DNA of 64,000 bases from Scortum barcoo (taxonomy: Eukaryota; Chordata; Actinopteri; Centrarchiformes; Terapontidae): the NCBI GenBank assembly GCA_023238725.1, contig CM041552.1, forward strand, positions 11,287,647-11,351,646, given 5' to 3'. Position 1 is the first letter of the stretch. Each line of letters opens with the position of its first letter. Below are positions 35,965 to 51,200 of the stretch, one piece after another. A program made the position numbers and the translations under genes. Under the pieces are notes generated by a model. The model did not search any database, had not been told where the DNA came from, and saw only the letters and a list, made by a program, of their open reading frames with translations.

Positions 35965-38900
35965 AGAGACTGTTTCAAGAACATTCCTGTGAAAATCATC
36001 AGTGTCTTAATTTCGCAGAAGTACTGCACGGAAGCACTACAGTAGTACTGCAGTGTAAATCTGCAGTACTACTGTGGTGAAATTGAACAGTTCCTCCTTA
36101 AAAACTCCAATAAGAGAACTGCTATTTACGATGTGTGCTGTCATCTTTATTTTCTCTGTAATTAGTAACTAATTCCAGGAACCGTCTTGGAGAATTGTTA
36201 AGAGGGACCGGTAAAAATAAAGCATTACCAAACAGTACAGTAATTCTAATTTTAATTGAATTCAGTAATTAACAGATATTCAACTAACCAGTGTAACTAC
36301 AGAGGTTCCCTCAGCACAGAGTTGCCATAGTAACGATTCTGTATTTTCACAAATCTCAGTAACTCAGCTGTGTAATCATACTTGTCTGTGAATGTGACAC
36401 ATCAGTTCACACGAAGACATGTGAGATCAGCCCAACACACAATTAGATAAAAAGAACAGCCAAATAAGTCCAAAGTAGAGTCCTTATATTTTCATGTGAG
36501 CATGAGAGAGAGAAAATATTTAAAGGAAATGAGGTAAAAATGGATGAATATTTGAACGTATTTATCCTCAATTATGAGCAATAGTTATGGGCATTTAAAC
36601 TGTTGTAAAGTCTTGTTTGGGTATGGCATGGCAACTCAGTGTAGTTACATAATCAGTTCAAGATATTTAATCGTGTACATCTGCCAACACACAGAGTGAT
36701 GGAGTATGCACCTTGTGGTTTATCCTTTCTGTGCAGTGGGAACACAGCATGTGTGCAGCTGTTGGCACTGGGGCAAAGACTTCAATCAGTGCAGATTTCT
36801 GCCACCATTTTGACTGAGCAAACACATTCCAAAAACATAGCTGACGAGCAAGTTCGACACGTAGAGTGCATCAGTGCATTACTCCGGCCTCTTGCCAAAC
36901 TGCCCTGCGTGTTGTCGCAAGTGAAATGAATAGCAAGGATGTAATATTCAAAGTCTCACAGCGGGGTGAGTAAAGTTAAAAAAAAAAATGCTCTCCGCAC
37001 TTGCCATTATGTTTCCTGCCAGGACCCTATCCCATTTGGCTCCGACCTCCATCCTCTGCCCCAGAGGCTGACAGGGACAGAGACACATTGGGCAAGGCTG
37101 GACGCGCACTGTTAGAATGTATTAAGCACTAACACTGGCAGGGTCAGTGGACCTCCACCAATCAGAGGAGCTGCTCTGCGATGTTCATGTTTTCACCTCA
37201 CTTCTAAAACTGAGTCAAGACAAAACATTTTGTTGCTTTTGTACTGTTGGAACGGGACACAGCAGAATTGATACAGACAAATAAATCAGGATATTACTGA
37301 AATCATGTTCAGGTGATTTTTGTAATATTAAAACGACCAACAAGTGTTCTCTTAGTCCTTCATGTTACAACTATTACAGTATGTGCTTACTTCCCACAGT
37401 GTTGTATTTGTTGGATGTTGTCATGTGAACACCTGGTAGCCAGGTGCGTAGGAGGATGATGGCAAACAAAAGAAGGTAATGATTAAGAAATGTCATGTCA
37501 TGTCATGATTAAGAAAATAACATTTTGGACACAGATCCTTGCTGGCATTAAACTCATCATAGAAAAAACGCTTTATACTGAATCAAGGGCTGCAAAAAAT
37601 AAAGAGGAACAGCACAGTCCTCCACGGCGTTTGCCCAGCTATCAATGAATAAATATGAAACGCAAGGTGTTTATAAAGTCATGTTAATAAGTTAGATTTA
37701 TTTAACTGTCAAAACTCTGTAAACGGGAAAGAGGTGATTCAAATACACAACTCAAAACACAGATTGGCAAATGTAGAACTTACTGACAGCAGGAAAAAAT
37801 ATGTTCAGAATAACTTGGCAGTGGAGAGGCAAAGGCAGAGTCCAAAAGGCTCACAGGGGTGGGCACCAAGCAGGCAAAAAAAAAAAAAAGAACAGGGCTG
37901 GGGCGAGGCAAGGGGTAGGCAACTAAACAGGCAGGGGAAAATGTTGGACCACTAAGGCAGAGAAGCACGACAGACAATCTGAATGGGAATTTGGGGGGAA
38001 GCGGGCCGGTGTATATACTGCAGGGGTAATGAGCGGGTGAGGAGCAGGTATGGGATTCTGGTGACGTAGCGGCAGGGCAGGTGGAAGTGGCAGCCTCGGG
38101 AGTTAGAGGATGGTGTTGTGAATTAGCAGATGCTGTGAGACTAACAGAAGGAGTTTAAATAAGGGGGATGGGGAGGTAAGATCAAACAGCAACTTCATCA
38201 AGTGTCCAAATCGACATGTCATATTGAGACTGCACAACTTTGGAAGAAACAGAAATGTTCTAGAAATGAAAATAAAATAGCTCATTTTACTACCCTCAAG
38301 AGTTTTTTTTTTCAGCTCCAACCTTACTTGGTCTGGTATGACTGAGCAGCTGATGGGGTGTAATGTTGGCAAAGTTTAAATAGAAACAAGTCACACAGAA
38401 AATTCACATTTCAACAGCTCCAATTATAAAGACAAACGCAGAAATAATGGCGTCAGTGTTGTTCTTGTTAGAGTGAGAAACACTGTCACGCTGCGGCACG
38501 TTGAGCGTTATTTATGGATAAACTCGGCCTGACTCTCACCCTGCTCAGCTCACGCCGTCACAGAGTTTGATGAGTCAGGTGTTTCCAGTCAGAACCAATC
38601 CACGTCTGAGGGAGCGGCGCTGCCCCGCACACGCTTCCAGGTGTGAAGCCAGATAAGGATGAAGTTGAAATTACCATTCGCAGCTCCCATCCCCTCCCTC
38701 AGTGTGACTTACGGATCGCTGCCTTGCAGTCCAAAAACAGCCTAACTGCTGCTTCATTTTGGTCTCGAGTGTAAAAAAAAAAGAAAAAGAGAAAGAATGC
38801 ACAGAGAAGCGTGACATTATTGCAGACACTTTAAAACAGGCCATTACTTGAGCAATACAGCTGAAACGCTTTGGAGCACATTCTTAGCTTTAACAAGCCC

Positions 38901-39613
38901 ACTGGGTCCTGTTGTTTCTCAGCTGCACCAGTGGATTTAGTCCCATTGCCTGAAAGTCTCTAAACTGATTGGATATAATAACACTTCTCCTCACATCCCA
39001 GATGCAATCATAATGACAAGTGTAAAGCGCAGAAGGGAAATTCTATTTGTCTCAGGCTCTGACCTGTATTTCTTTACATCCCGCTTCGCTGGCTCCGCTG
39101 ACAACCCAGTCACCATCACAGTTTGGTCAGCTAATAGTGTTTCCTGCTTGTATCATTCCTCCTAAATGTGGTGGAAGCGGGTCTCCGCAGATGCCGAGCG
39201 ATGAGAATCAGACCCCATGCTGCATTAGCACGCTCAGACCAGCGTGCCTCTGTCTCTTTAGGAAAATCTAATTTTACAAATTAGCGGATTTGTGGGAAAA
39301 TGAGTTTCACATCTTGCTGTTACAGCTCTGCAACCCATTTCATTTCCTTCGTTCTCCTTTCCTGTCCCTCCATTCATCTGTATTTTTCTGTCCCTTCATT
39401 CATCTTTTTTTGTTTTCTTTGTCTGTTATTTTTTTTTTTCCCTATTAAATTCATTAGGGTTTCTTTTATTTTACTCCATCCAATTCCAGGCTCATCACAT
39501 GCCAATAAGAGGACCAGCACACAAAACGCACGATTCTGATGCACATCTCCTTTGGTATTGATCTCTCTTATCAGCCGTCCAACAGACCAGGCTGGAAAAA
39601 TAATGAATTCTTC

Positions 39614-39650
<37 letters not shown>

Positions 39651-40450
39651 ACTCTGCATCACTCCACCGTTTTTGCCTCGTTTTTTTCCGATTCCTCTTT
39701 TCCTCTCGCTCACCCTTCCATTCATCCTCATGTGTTCCAGACGCCCCGCTTTCCTCCCTAAATGAACGCCTGTAAAGGTGAGGTGACTTGAATTTGAATT
39801 TCTACCCACATGGAAACTCTCAGCAGCGAGCTCGTTCTGTGCTTGCAGCCTAAACACCCATTACGACTGGCGTTCTACACCGAGGGGCCTGGGAGAGCAA
39901 AACATTTAGCCACATTTCCAGTAATAGCATGTCTGATAGCCCGGCTGACTCGTTCCCCGTGGGACTCTGTCATGACACTGTGTACGGCTCACTTGGTAAC
40001 AAACTTGATACCAGACACGGCGTGATCACAGTGCGTCAGCTGTCAAAAATGCTAATGTTTGCAGTAGTGAGTGGCACGCAGCCCTTAGATCACTTAGCCC
40101 TAGATCACAGCGCTGGAACTTTTTATTTTAATCTGGCATTTTTTGGAATCAAGGCACAGTTTTTTTATGATATCACAATTTTAAACTCAGGCTTTTTGTA
40201 AGTTAATGTTAGCGCACTTGCAGAATGGATAAACACATCATGGAGGCCCGACAGTGATGATCTGTTTAATCCACATGAATATAAACTCATTTTATAACTT
40301 ATGTCTTTTATAAACAGGTTAGTGTACACTGTATATTAAATGAAAACTATCATGATTCTTATTTTGTGGGTTGAGCACTCTGTTTACTCTAATAATAAGA
40401 GATCTGATATCCCTCTTATCATTAGTTTCCATCTGACAATTTTGTAATCA
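35965..40450. other. Intergenic, nothing coding recognised
   Basis: No gene is supported. It holds an A13 run near 37877-37889 and a TC run at 39620-39647. Frames around 39300-39860 are pyrimidine-tract artefacts. Confidence 0.45.
39620..39647. repeat. (CT)14 microsatellite
   Basis: Perfect CT run of 28 nt in intergenic DNA. Confidence 0.95.
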
Positions 40451-40454
40451 TAGA

Positions 40455-40860
40455 AAGGGACAGTTTACTTAAAGCTGCTAAATTATTAATATTATTACAC
40501 TAACAATGAATCATATGACAATGGGCAAGTGATAAACCTACTGAGATTTATCTGCAGATCATCTCAACTCCACGGAGCATTTCAGCCTCTTTTAGTTCAT
40601 TGTTTTGTTTATTGTACAACCCACAGATTTACCATTTTCGGTTTACTCTAACTGCTCTCATCAGCATCCAGTTTAGGTGTTTCCAGCACCAAAGAGCAGA
40701 CAGGCAAAGTTCACGTCTAGCTATCAAACATGGTGGAGCATTTTGCTGCTAAAGAGTTTAAGAGTGACTTATGGCAGGTGGCCAGAAACACGACTCCAAA
40801 TGAATGATATTGTTGTTCCCATATTTGTTGAATGACATGGTAAATTAGCCACTGTTTGCT
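40455..40860. mobile_element. Diverged dispersed fish repeat
   Basis: Contains GTGTTTCCAGCACCAAAGAG and CATGGTGGAGCATTTTGCTG followed by CTAAAGAGTTTAAGAGTG. The block with GGTGGAGCATTT and GCTAAAGAG recurs in teleost genomes. No coding sequence; limits approximate. Confidence 0.4.
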
Positions 40861-40864
40861 AACA

Positions 40865-43800
40865 TCACGTCCATGCCAGTAGTAATGGGTGTTTGGGTTG
40901 GAAACACAAGAAGAACAAGTTCAGCTGAGTTCAGCTTAAAATGTGACGTACCGATGTCGTGTTCACAACTTGTTTCTGCTTCAAGTGGCCAAAGAAAGAC
41001 TTCACAGACTTCAGTGTAAGGCCTACTCATAAAAACATCAAAATAACTTTGGAAAATTTTTGATGACATTCGTAACTCACCTAAAGTATCATGCTCTAGT
41101 GATATGATTGCCAGAGAGCTAGCATTCATCCTGGATGGACCTTAAAAGAAAGGTCAGTTAAGTCAAGTGCACTCTTTAGTTTTCAGTAAACAGCTCAGGT
41201 GTGTTCCCACACACACACACACACACACAGACATATATATATATTCACACACAAAGGTCAGCTGCTCACTGGGGCGCCTCTGACTGCATCTGCGATCAGC
41301 GAGCTAAACCTCATGACCAACCCCACATGTTCCACCTCTCTCTTTTCTTTTTAAAAAATCTTCCTTCTCCCCACCTTCCCATCACTCTATCTACATTTGT
41401 CATACCCACAATCAGTCTGTCTTAACCAAATGGCAAGATATCATTTACCTTTTGCCGCTCCACATTGAGCAGCTGACTTTTCTATAATCTGATCAATGCG
41501 GCTGAATGTCACAGAGTCTTTCTATCAAGCAGAGAGAAGGTCAGTGTGTGTTCTGTGTAAATACCACAGTAATGTAGTTCCCGGACCACCATTCTGCCAG
41601 GCCTTTTAAAGTGGACCCAGTCAAAGTACGGCTGATATTTGGGCATTTTTGCAAAGCGACGATGAAATAATAAGTCAGAGCTGATTGAATAACAGGGCTC
41701 AAAAGTCATCGGCAATGTTGTGTGAAGTGGTGATGACCTGTCACAACATGTTCAGTGTTTTTCTCATTGTTTTCTAAAGTATTTAACACTTACTATCAAT
41801 TTCAGTCTGATAATATAAATGAATCTGATGATGCACTAATCCCAGTTAAATGATTTGGCTCCTTGTTTCCCATACCCAGTTTCTTCACAGGAGATCACAA
41901 ACACCTCATTAGAAGAAAAAAGGACAAATCTGTTTGTAAATTGGGATAGAGTGAATCAGCTTTTCCAGTGAATGCTAATGACATCCGCTGACCTTAATTT
42001 CTAACAGCCCCGTTGGGTTTTTGATGGGGTTTTTACCCATCGCAGTCAGATTCCTCCATTCCAATGGTTCAATGTACTTTTTTTTTTCTCTTTGCTTGTT
42101 TATTTTCCTGCATCATTCTTCTTCCCTCGCCCCATCCATATACAGCCAAATGAGATCCTTCTGGACCTCGAAGAGTCAGACCACAAAGTTCGTGTTTATG
42201 TCACCGGGCCAGCACACATTCATTATAGTGAGTGCAATTCCAGTGTGAACACAAACGCTCAATAACGCACACACAGCGTTTCTTTTGACCTTTTTTTTAT
42301 TGATTTTATGTAATTACAGTGTGAAACAAAACATACAGACTGTGCATTTATATAAAATTAAATGAGTAACACATGATGAAAATGCTCACAAAGTGTCAAG
42401 ATTGTCCATTTAATGTACTATCTATTATGAACAATTACTTTCTCATCCTCAAACACACCCAAATGAGAACCTTCAGAGGAATGCATGTCTACATAATGGC
42501 AGCTAAAAGGAGTCTGTGATTCATAAATTGAAGCATGACAGAAATATATATCAAGGTAAAAGAAAAGATAAAAAAGGGATGAAAAGAAAGTGGTGTCAAA
42601 GAAATGTCCAAGTGATTTTAAATTCTTGCAGTCTCCCTTTAAATCTAATATTTCCTGTTTCAAAATGTATGGCGCAGTCTGGCGGCAGTTAAGGAAGCGA
42701 ACTCTCTAATGGAGTTAGGTGCTGAGGAAAATTTGGTTAAGGAATAAATGGTTCTGGAGGAAAATGTCTTTGAGGAGACACTAAAATATGTACAGTAAGT
42801 ATGAGTGGTCTAACTCAAGATACATTTTGACAAGCTTGCAGTAAGTTAAACGGATGTAACTGAGAGAGAAAGCACTTTGAGCGCGGTCAGTTATTCCTCT
42901 TGGTTTCCCACTTCCTTCTGTAAATTACAATGGGGTTGGGGGGCAGTATAAGTGTCAAATGTGAGGAATGGATGGAGAGGATTGCAGGGCAGAGAGGGTG
43001 TCTAATGGACAGGATTCTCTCAATAATTTGTTGCTTGACAGTTGGAAATAAGGATGCTGGGATGTGGAGATGTTCAGAGCAAAGTAGGGGTGAAAGAGTC
43101 GGCGCTAATGGCGCGCATTAGCGTAAAGCTCTTTGTGTGGCCATATAGTGGGGCTAATACTGACTCACTGATACTCAGGGATCGGTGAAACATACAGGAT
43201 GTACATTACCATGCTTCTAGGGGAGCACCACATTGATCTATACTGCCAGCATCCCTACAGAATTAAATAAGGTTTTAATTAAATATTTTCTGACTGCCAC
43301 TTTTAACCCAACATAACTATGTAAGCAGTAATAAATACATGTCTGTGACAGAGCTAGATGGAGATTAGCTGTAATTGTGTTTGTATTTCTGTGTGTATAT
43401 TTGTATAAGTGTGTAAGTGCCTTGGTGAAATATCCTATTTTGTGGGGAGGAAGATAAACGAGTAAAGGAATTGCGCCATCAGAATGTGTAGTACCTTACA
43501 GCATTAACATTATCATCCTGTCTGTGAACCATAATCAGAAAGGCTCTGACTCACTAAACCCTTAATGGAATAAAGCCAGATGATGAAAGACTTTCGCTGA
43601 CAAATGGAGGGACGGGAGAAAAGAGGGGAGAAAATGACTTTGTCAAACTTTTCCCATTAAGCGACCAAGCCACCATAAAATTGCTGAACCTTCAGAGTGG
43701 AAAGGGAACGAGGTCGTGCGCTTTTATCGCGCTTTGACGAGGTGAGAAATACTGTACGTTTGGCACGCATTTGAGAAAAAAGCGCAAAACATGAGCTGTA

Positions 43801-44538
43801 AATAATTTTTTAGCCTTTGGATCTACTGTATGGTGTGTAAACTAGCATGTCTAAACATGCTGAGGAGAGTTACTGCACGTTTGACTTCCCTGTAACAGGG
43901 AAAAAAGAAAGAGTGGGAGAGGAAAACAAAAAAACATGAAATATGAGAAGATGATAGGTCACAGTGGAAACGGCATGATGCAACAAGTTTGTTTGCTTAC
44001 GCTGTCACACACACACTTGCATTTATGCCTGCATCCCAACAATTTAATCTAGTAGATTGTGATATTTTCTCAAGAATGGCACCCATATTAACCACATTCC
44101 AAAGTTTTGACTCGCTAACATGTTCTTTTATTTTAGTTCAGTTTCTTAATTAACATGAGTGTTTTTATTGCGCACCGCTGCCATGATGCGGGCGTAGAGG
44201 CAGTTAATGGCTGCGGTTGCACACACAAAAAACTAAGGAAGCTTTAATTATAAAATGACATGGTTACATGGAGCCACAAGGCAGCTTGCCAATTCAAACG
44301 ATGGCTGAGAAATAAAAGGAAAACAGTGTTTTTCAGGAGTTGCAGTTGAAGGTTTCTGCTCGTCTGGCTGCTACTTATCAATATTCTGCACCACGACAGG
44401 AGAGGGAGAGAGAGAGATGGATGAAGCACAGGAGGGAGGAAGACTTAAAAGGCAGATGAAGGGACAGCACATAGAGAGAGGAGAGGTGTGACAACGGGAA
44501 GCATTAGTGACAGAGAGAGGGACCAAAGGGTGAATGAA

Positions 44539-44569
<31 letters not shown>

Positions 44570-45020
44570 TATAGAGCTCAAAAACAGAGAGAAAACTGAC
44601 AGATATGAAAAGAGAAAGGAAGCAACAGTGTGTTACATCTGGGAGAGAGGGGAGTGCCAAGAACGAAACAATTCATCCTTTCTTATTATTGGAGGCAAAG
44701 AAAAGGACAGGAAGGCAGCGATGCACCACGGGAGTTCTGAGGCATTTCATTGGAGATGAAGAGAGGCAGGCTGAGAGCCAGGTTCAAACCGAGTAATACT
44801 GAAGAAAATAATTCGATGCTGAGGATGAACTTTCAGCCGTGTCTTGCTCTTAGCTCGCGACATGAAACAGGAACCATCATGTTCTCTCTGAGAAGTGAGA
44901 AAGCCTCATTCAAAATCACAGTGGCAATGCAAATGCATAAAAATCCAGCCTTCGCACACAGCCTACTGATGAAGATGTTGTGTGGCTCACTCCAAAAGCC
45001 TTGATAAGGATGGTAATTTG
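40865..45020. other. Intergenic, nothing coding recognised
   Basis: No exon or RNA gene is supported. Holds an AC run at 41209-41229 and a GA run at 44543-44569; most apparent frames near 44.5 kb derive from the latter. Confidence 0.45.
44543..44569. repeat. (AG)13 microsatellite
   Basis: Perfect AG run within a broader purine-rich stretch (44395-44660). Confidence 0.95.
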
Positions 45021-45029
45021 AGGCTGTGG

Positions 45030-45240
45030 GGAAGGTAATATCACTCTCTTTGTTGGTCCACCATTTTGGTCCAGACTGAAATACCTCAACAACAACTGGG
45101 TGGACAATTTGTCCAATATGTGCTAAACTAAAATGGTGAACGAGGTAAACATTACACCAGCTGAACATCAGCAGATTAGCATCATCGTTTGTATGTTAGC
45201 ATCTTAACCTGAACATTTAGCTGAAAGCATGCCACAAAGA
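45030..45240 (+). mobile_element. Fragment of a dispersed fish repeat
   Basis: TTGGTCCACCATTTTGGTCC, then AGACTGAAATACCTCAACAAC, ATGGTGAACGAGGTAAACAT, TACACCAGCTGAACATCAGC and TTTAGCTGAAAGCATGCC. These words in this order form a familiar teleost intergenic repeat. Non-coding; class not determined. Confidence 0.6.
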
Positions 45241-45244
45241 GGCT

Positions 45245-48200
45245 AAATGAATGTAATGTAATTGTTTATGTTTTTAGCAGACATATAAGCACATAATTTT
45301 CCATGAGCCGAAGATCAGTGCAGATTAAACGTCGCTGATACAAGAGGCGAATCCATCGAGGGAGCCACGGTTTCCTCAAACATGAAGTCACGGTGACGTA
45401 CATGCTGATGAATTTTCATGGAAGCTGTGTTTTCTGTGCTAAGATGATTAGACATTTAACTTTGTTCAAGCAGCTTTAAACTTCTAGGAGCTATCAGTAA
45501 AGAGGAAGCCATCTGAATCTGAATAGTTAACCCTGGGAACAAGTTTTATTTTTTCAGACCGATGAAAGAAATGTTCATTAAGATATTGCGCTTAAGGTAA
45601 AGAGGCAATTGGGACAGCAGCGAGCCCGCAGGTGAGTCCACACTTTGTACTAATTTGGTCTTTGTACACAGTATGTGTAAGATTTTAGCCTAAGATTTAC
45701 TTCATGAATTACTTACCTGCCCTAAAACAACCTCATCTATATGCTGGCACTACTGCTGATATTGAACTACAAAAAACTTCCCTCTCTTAACATTTAGGAG
45801 ATGAAAGTTTCCCCTTGGTTCCCACATTCTTCTGTTTTTGCTTCCTCCTACTTTTCTCAGCCACATTACACCAGAAGAACAGATATGCTACTTAGCATTA
45901 GATAGCTGTATGGTCTGGCGAGCACCGTTTTTCCAAGCCTAATAAGGTGACAGAGAGGATTACATGAAGAAGTCGGTGAAACCTCGCAACACTTTGCTTC
46001 TCCAGTTTCATCCACTGGCCTGTTCTTATTGGCTAATTAATATTAGGTTGGCAAACACGCATGTGTCTAAATATGATGAATTTGAGAACAGGATCTGGTG
46101 CTACCTCAATCTAACAGTAGCTCATAAATGAAATAGCGCCTCCCGAGCAGCTGTTTGGTCTTGTGTGATAAAAGTGTCTGTCAGAGTCACACTGCTATTG
46201 AGAATTATTCACGCACAGGTTCATGAGAAACTGCCTGCCTCAGGTTTGGCTGCCTGCATGAATACACTCAAGCTGAAGGTCACTCCCAGGAGCATGGAGG
46301 TGGGTTGGGCACGGGAGCAGGAAATAGCAGAGAAATTAGACCGACTTGCCCTAAATAAAACATCAAGTCACTATTTCTCTCTTCTGTATTTTGACCCCTT
46401 GCAGATTTTTTAAGAGGAAGGGTGTAATGATGGCTTCCACCCGATAAGATCTCATTTCAGAAAATAAACAGAGCACTGTAGAGAAACAAGACACATCTAA
46501 GCCTGTGGCAAAGGACATCTTTGCTCTGATGGCTATCTTTTGTATAAAACATTTCCCGTTTCCTGTTTGGCATCAAATACTTCAGCCGTAAAAATGAAGT
46601 AATGCACACACACTGGGAATCGTGTATGGCCTGAGAGGGATCTGTTAAAGAAATATTTTGACATTTTTGGGAAATATGCTTTCTCGTCGAGAGGTAGATG
46701 AGAAGGTCGGTATCGCTCTTGCATCTGTTTGTTCAGTTTCAGACAGTGAGCTGTTGCCGCTGGTGTTCTGAATTTTTGAAGCAGCAACTGGACGCATCAG
46801 ATTTGTTACAATATGCTACGTCCTGATGTTATCCACCTTCTGTACTGTAAATAGAGCAGATGGTGGCTTTAAGTAAAGGAAATGGTTAGAGATATTACTC
46901 GATTAAAATGGCAGGTTTTGCTCACGCATATCATAAACATTGTTTGTTGGCGCCGTTCGGATGATCAGACTTTGTTGAAATTGGCCCACGAGTGTTTCTC
47001 TTCATTGATCTGTTTGTTAGCCAATCAGTAAAGACTGGACCATCATCAAATCAGGCAGTAGGCACCACTGGAAAAAAACTTTTTTAGCTAATGTAATACA
47101 GCCCCATAATGCAACCATTAGAGATGAGTTCAGTTGAGATAAAACATTTGAGACAAGATACTGATGAAAAGGGGTGAGCTGCATACAGGTCCTGTACGCC
47201 AAACTGTCTGTCTCAGCAATCGCACCCCCTCACTCTTCCTAAATCACTGTGAATTAATTACACCACAGGTGATTTAGGTGCTGACTGCCACCGCACTGGT
47301 AGCTTGGTGATAGCCTCGTGAACAGACTGCTTTATGAGCTAAACACGGGTGGCAGAGATGGACGGGATAAGGAAGAGTGCGGAAGAAAAAGAGAGAAGGA
47401 GCGTTTGAGGAAACTCATTAATGAGAGGGATGGATTAGGGGTTACACGTACACACACACAAACATACGCCAGCGACATACTGATTTACGCTCGGTCTACC
47501 CCAAAGTGCAGATTTTTATTAAAGCTTCAAATAGCTGGTCTTTGGATTGAAAGGGTGATCCCCACCTCCCCTCTCCTCCCCCCTCCCCTCATTCACAAGC
47601 TGGAGGGTGATGCTGTGACAGGGTTGATTTAAATTCATTTCGGCTCCTCACTCGTGACTCCTCACTTCCATCCTCCTAGCTGTCCACAGAGCCCTGTCAC
47701 AAAGATGAAGTTTAGCCTACACCACAGCTGTTGCAACAGATTTTTTTCCCGCTTTCTTCCTGTGGGCTCTGGTGTCACAGTGGGATCTTTCTTTAGGCTT
47801 TGTCTCTCTCTGTGCGCTCGCTCTGTGCTCATTCTCTGTCGAGTCCCCCCCACTGCTGCTCCATCCGCCCTCAAACAGCACCGCGGTCCTGCAAAGAGAA
47901 ATGACTGGCTAATTAAATCACAATAAAAAGGATATCGGACAGTATGTTAATAGGACCTACATCATGCCAGCGCTGACCTCCCCTCTCTTTCCTTTATTCC
48001 CGTCTTTGTGCGCTCCACGTAATGCCAAGGGACATCCTGTCAGCATGTGAATAGTGGCTGTTCATCTCTGGGTACAGCTGTGCCCTCAGTATCCTCTTTG
48101 TATGACCCATATTCTGTCAGCAAAATGCCCTGCCAGTTGTCATATACCCCCTGACTTGTTCTACTGCTGTTATCTAAGCGCTAAAATATTCAGTACACTG

Positions 48201-51200
48201 CAAATCTGGAATACTGTCGCTAATTCTGGGCTAAAATGAAAGACAGAGTCTTTTGTACTGATTCATTTTAAAACTTCAAGACAGAGGCAGCTGGGTTAGG
48301 GTTGCACTGTTCTCAATGCATTAACCACCTGCACAACTTTTTACATTGTCAGATTATTGGAGACCGGAAGTGCATGCATGTCACTGGAGGGTGAATGAAT
48401 GACAAGGAGTTACAGAATGGTGCCCCCTTGTGGCCATTCCACAGTTGATGGTCGATATAATCAAAACACAACAAAGACAATAATATAGTGACTTTGCAGT
48501 GTTACGCTTGAGTTTGTTGGTTTATTCTGATGGAGTTTTATCATTTCAATCCTGTAAATTTTATAAATCTATGATCATACACTGTGACATTCAGTACTGA
48601 GGACTTAGAGGGATTATAGGGAACATGTATCTGATGTTTGAAGTTTTAACCACGGCAGGACTTTAAGATTAGAAAATAAGCAGGAGTTACAGTAGTTGTC
48701 AGTTGTCTACTGTGTTGATCTAGAGGCGTGGACATGACATCTAAAATAAAGTGAAAATAAAGTGAACGTCAGCCATCTGTTTTACAAAATAGATATGTTT
48801 ATTTTTGACAAACGTGTTAATCAGCACCAACTTAGGTGGGCACGCATGTGTCGTGCCAATGTGCCTAATTTATGAAGTCTCACTGGGCTGCCAAAGTCTG
48901 TTTCACATACATGACTCCCTCCTTTGGTTGATCAGCAACATTTACAGTGTTTGCTATTAAAATTTTCGTGTTTGCTACCAGCTCACTGCCGTGAAGTTGT
49001 CAGCAAAGTGGAAAAAATCATTGGTAAACTTCAGGTAAGTGTGAAGTTACCTGGGTTACCTGGTTTGTAGTTGCAAGTTGCCAACTTTGAAAGGCTGACA
49101 CATCCAGACGGTGTTGCTGTTTGGTATAAATCAGGTAAATAATGGCCAAATGGAACAGACACAGGCACAGTGTTTTTGAATGGGATTCAGTTACATGACT
49201 CCATCAAAACACAAGGAAATCACATGCCGGGTTATTGGCAGCTCGGCAGATGGCTGGTGTTAAATCCTGTGATGGACTTCAACCGGTCTGATCGATAACC
49301 TCTCCTCTTTCAGGAGGAGACGTGATTAGACTAACCCACCGCTGCTCCCACTCTCTTTTTCCATCAGCAGAGGAAAACACTCACAGACACTTACTGTAAA
49401 CACACTGAAACACACTTACTATAATCACATACACCTGGATGCATGCACACACACACACACACACACCCACACACACCCCAGAGAAAATTGGATGTTTGAG
49501 CTGTACTCCAAGTAGCACACAGTGAAAGTCAAGTGGTGACTCAGCAGACAGGTAATAGCGAGGGAGAGACAGCAACAGGGTTTAAGTCAAGGTGGGGAGG
49601 ATCGTGTATAAAAATAATGAAATGATTACTTTGACGTTAAAGGGGTAGCAGTGAGCGAAGATGATCATAGTCTAGCTGTCTGTCATTTTGATCATCATGT
49701 TTCAACCCCCGGAATTACCTATCCGTCTCTTTTTGTTTGCACATAAAACCTCTTATGACGTTCACCGCCTCTGATCTGTCATTTATCTCTGATCTCAAGG
49801 GAAACACATCATCATTTATTTATTTATTTTTCGATGCACTCACATCTTACTGTCGTACCTCCTGACACGTCAAATACTCAGCGGATTTAAAGACCCGCAT
49901 CTGCCACCATCGCCTTCCCTTCCTCCCTCATTTTGGCTCCTCTTGTTGTCTTTTTTTTTTTCCACTCATGTTTCTTTCGCTTGGTTTCCCTCTTTTCTCA
50001 TTATTGCCTCTATAATGAGATCAGAGCATTAGTCTATCATGGGGTCAATTAAAAAAAAAATTATATTCAATTCAACTGCTAAATATCCCACATCACTGGT
50101 TTGTCTGCATCTATAATGCACAAATAGAAGTGTTTAATTTTTTATTGTATATCTCAATATTCTCTTCCCCTGAGGTAATTCATTAAATGACATTTATTGT
50201 GTATTAATGGACACTCATGGCTAAGTGCTCACAGTACAACCTCTTTTTTTCCCCACATGACAACTTGGGTAGGGTGCAATCTTTTTATACTCACTCACAG
50301 TCAGAATTGCATACACACACACACACACACACACAAAAGACACTTTATTCAGCCCTCTTTGTTGTTTTAAGAAAAGCCTAATTGAAAAAAACTGGCATGG
50401 TAAGGGGGCAGTGGTAAGTGAGATTCATGACGCGTTGTGGACACGAGGTCGTACATCATCGTTTGTGAGGTGGGCGACAGAAGCTACCATTATTGGATCA
50501 GCACTGCTTCATTAAGTCTCCACATGACACAGTCTACCACTAACGCCTGTGGACAGAGAGATGGAAGGAGAGGAAAGAGAGAGCCCGAGAAAGACAGGAA
50601 GGACAAAAGCTGGGAGGGAAAAGATGTGTGGAGGGAGTGATGGAGGGAGAGAGACGAGGCAAAGAGAGGCTGATAACAGAGAGAGTGAGGGCGAGAGAGA
50701 GCAAATATAGCTGTGCAAGGAGAGAGAAGAAATGAGAGTGAATGTGAAAATGAAGCAGTGCAACAAGCCCACAGTCATCCACAATTTTCTGCAATTCAAG
50801 GTAATTTAATGCTTTTTTCGGGCAGATAATCTGATGTAGAAATCAGCAAGTAAGGAAGCAATGCATTAGGGATAATGGCCTGCAGCTTCCTGTTAATGTT
50901 GGCTTAGTCAACATTTCCACGGCAGCTCAAGCAGTGTGTTGGCAACCCCTCTGATAGCTCACCGCATCCAAGTTTGAGAGGTTAATTTCCACCCATCCCA
51001 CCATCTGTCCATCACATTTTCCCTTACAAGTGTCGCTAGTAATTCATTTCATCAGACCAAGCATCAGGAACGATAATCTTGGCCTCTTTAGACATTTATA
51101 TTATTTAAGAATACATCTCAAAATATTTCATATCTACGTAGCTCCAGTGATGGACTAACAGGTGACTGCAGATTCCTGCACTGTGCTGTCACTGCTGAAC

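Noticed and set aside
35692..36029. Frames on both strands at 35.7-36.0 kb
   Set aside because: They are translations of the SINE.
39374..39857. Frames around the CT repeat at 39.6 kb
   Set aside because: Created by the microsatellite and a T-rich tract; no family resemblance.
50512..50799. Serine/leucine-rich minus-strand frames
   Set aside because: Translation of a purine-rich block, not a gene.
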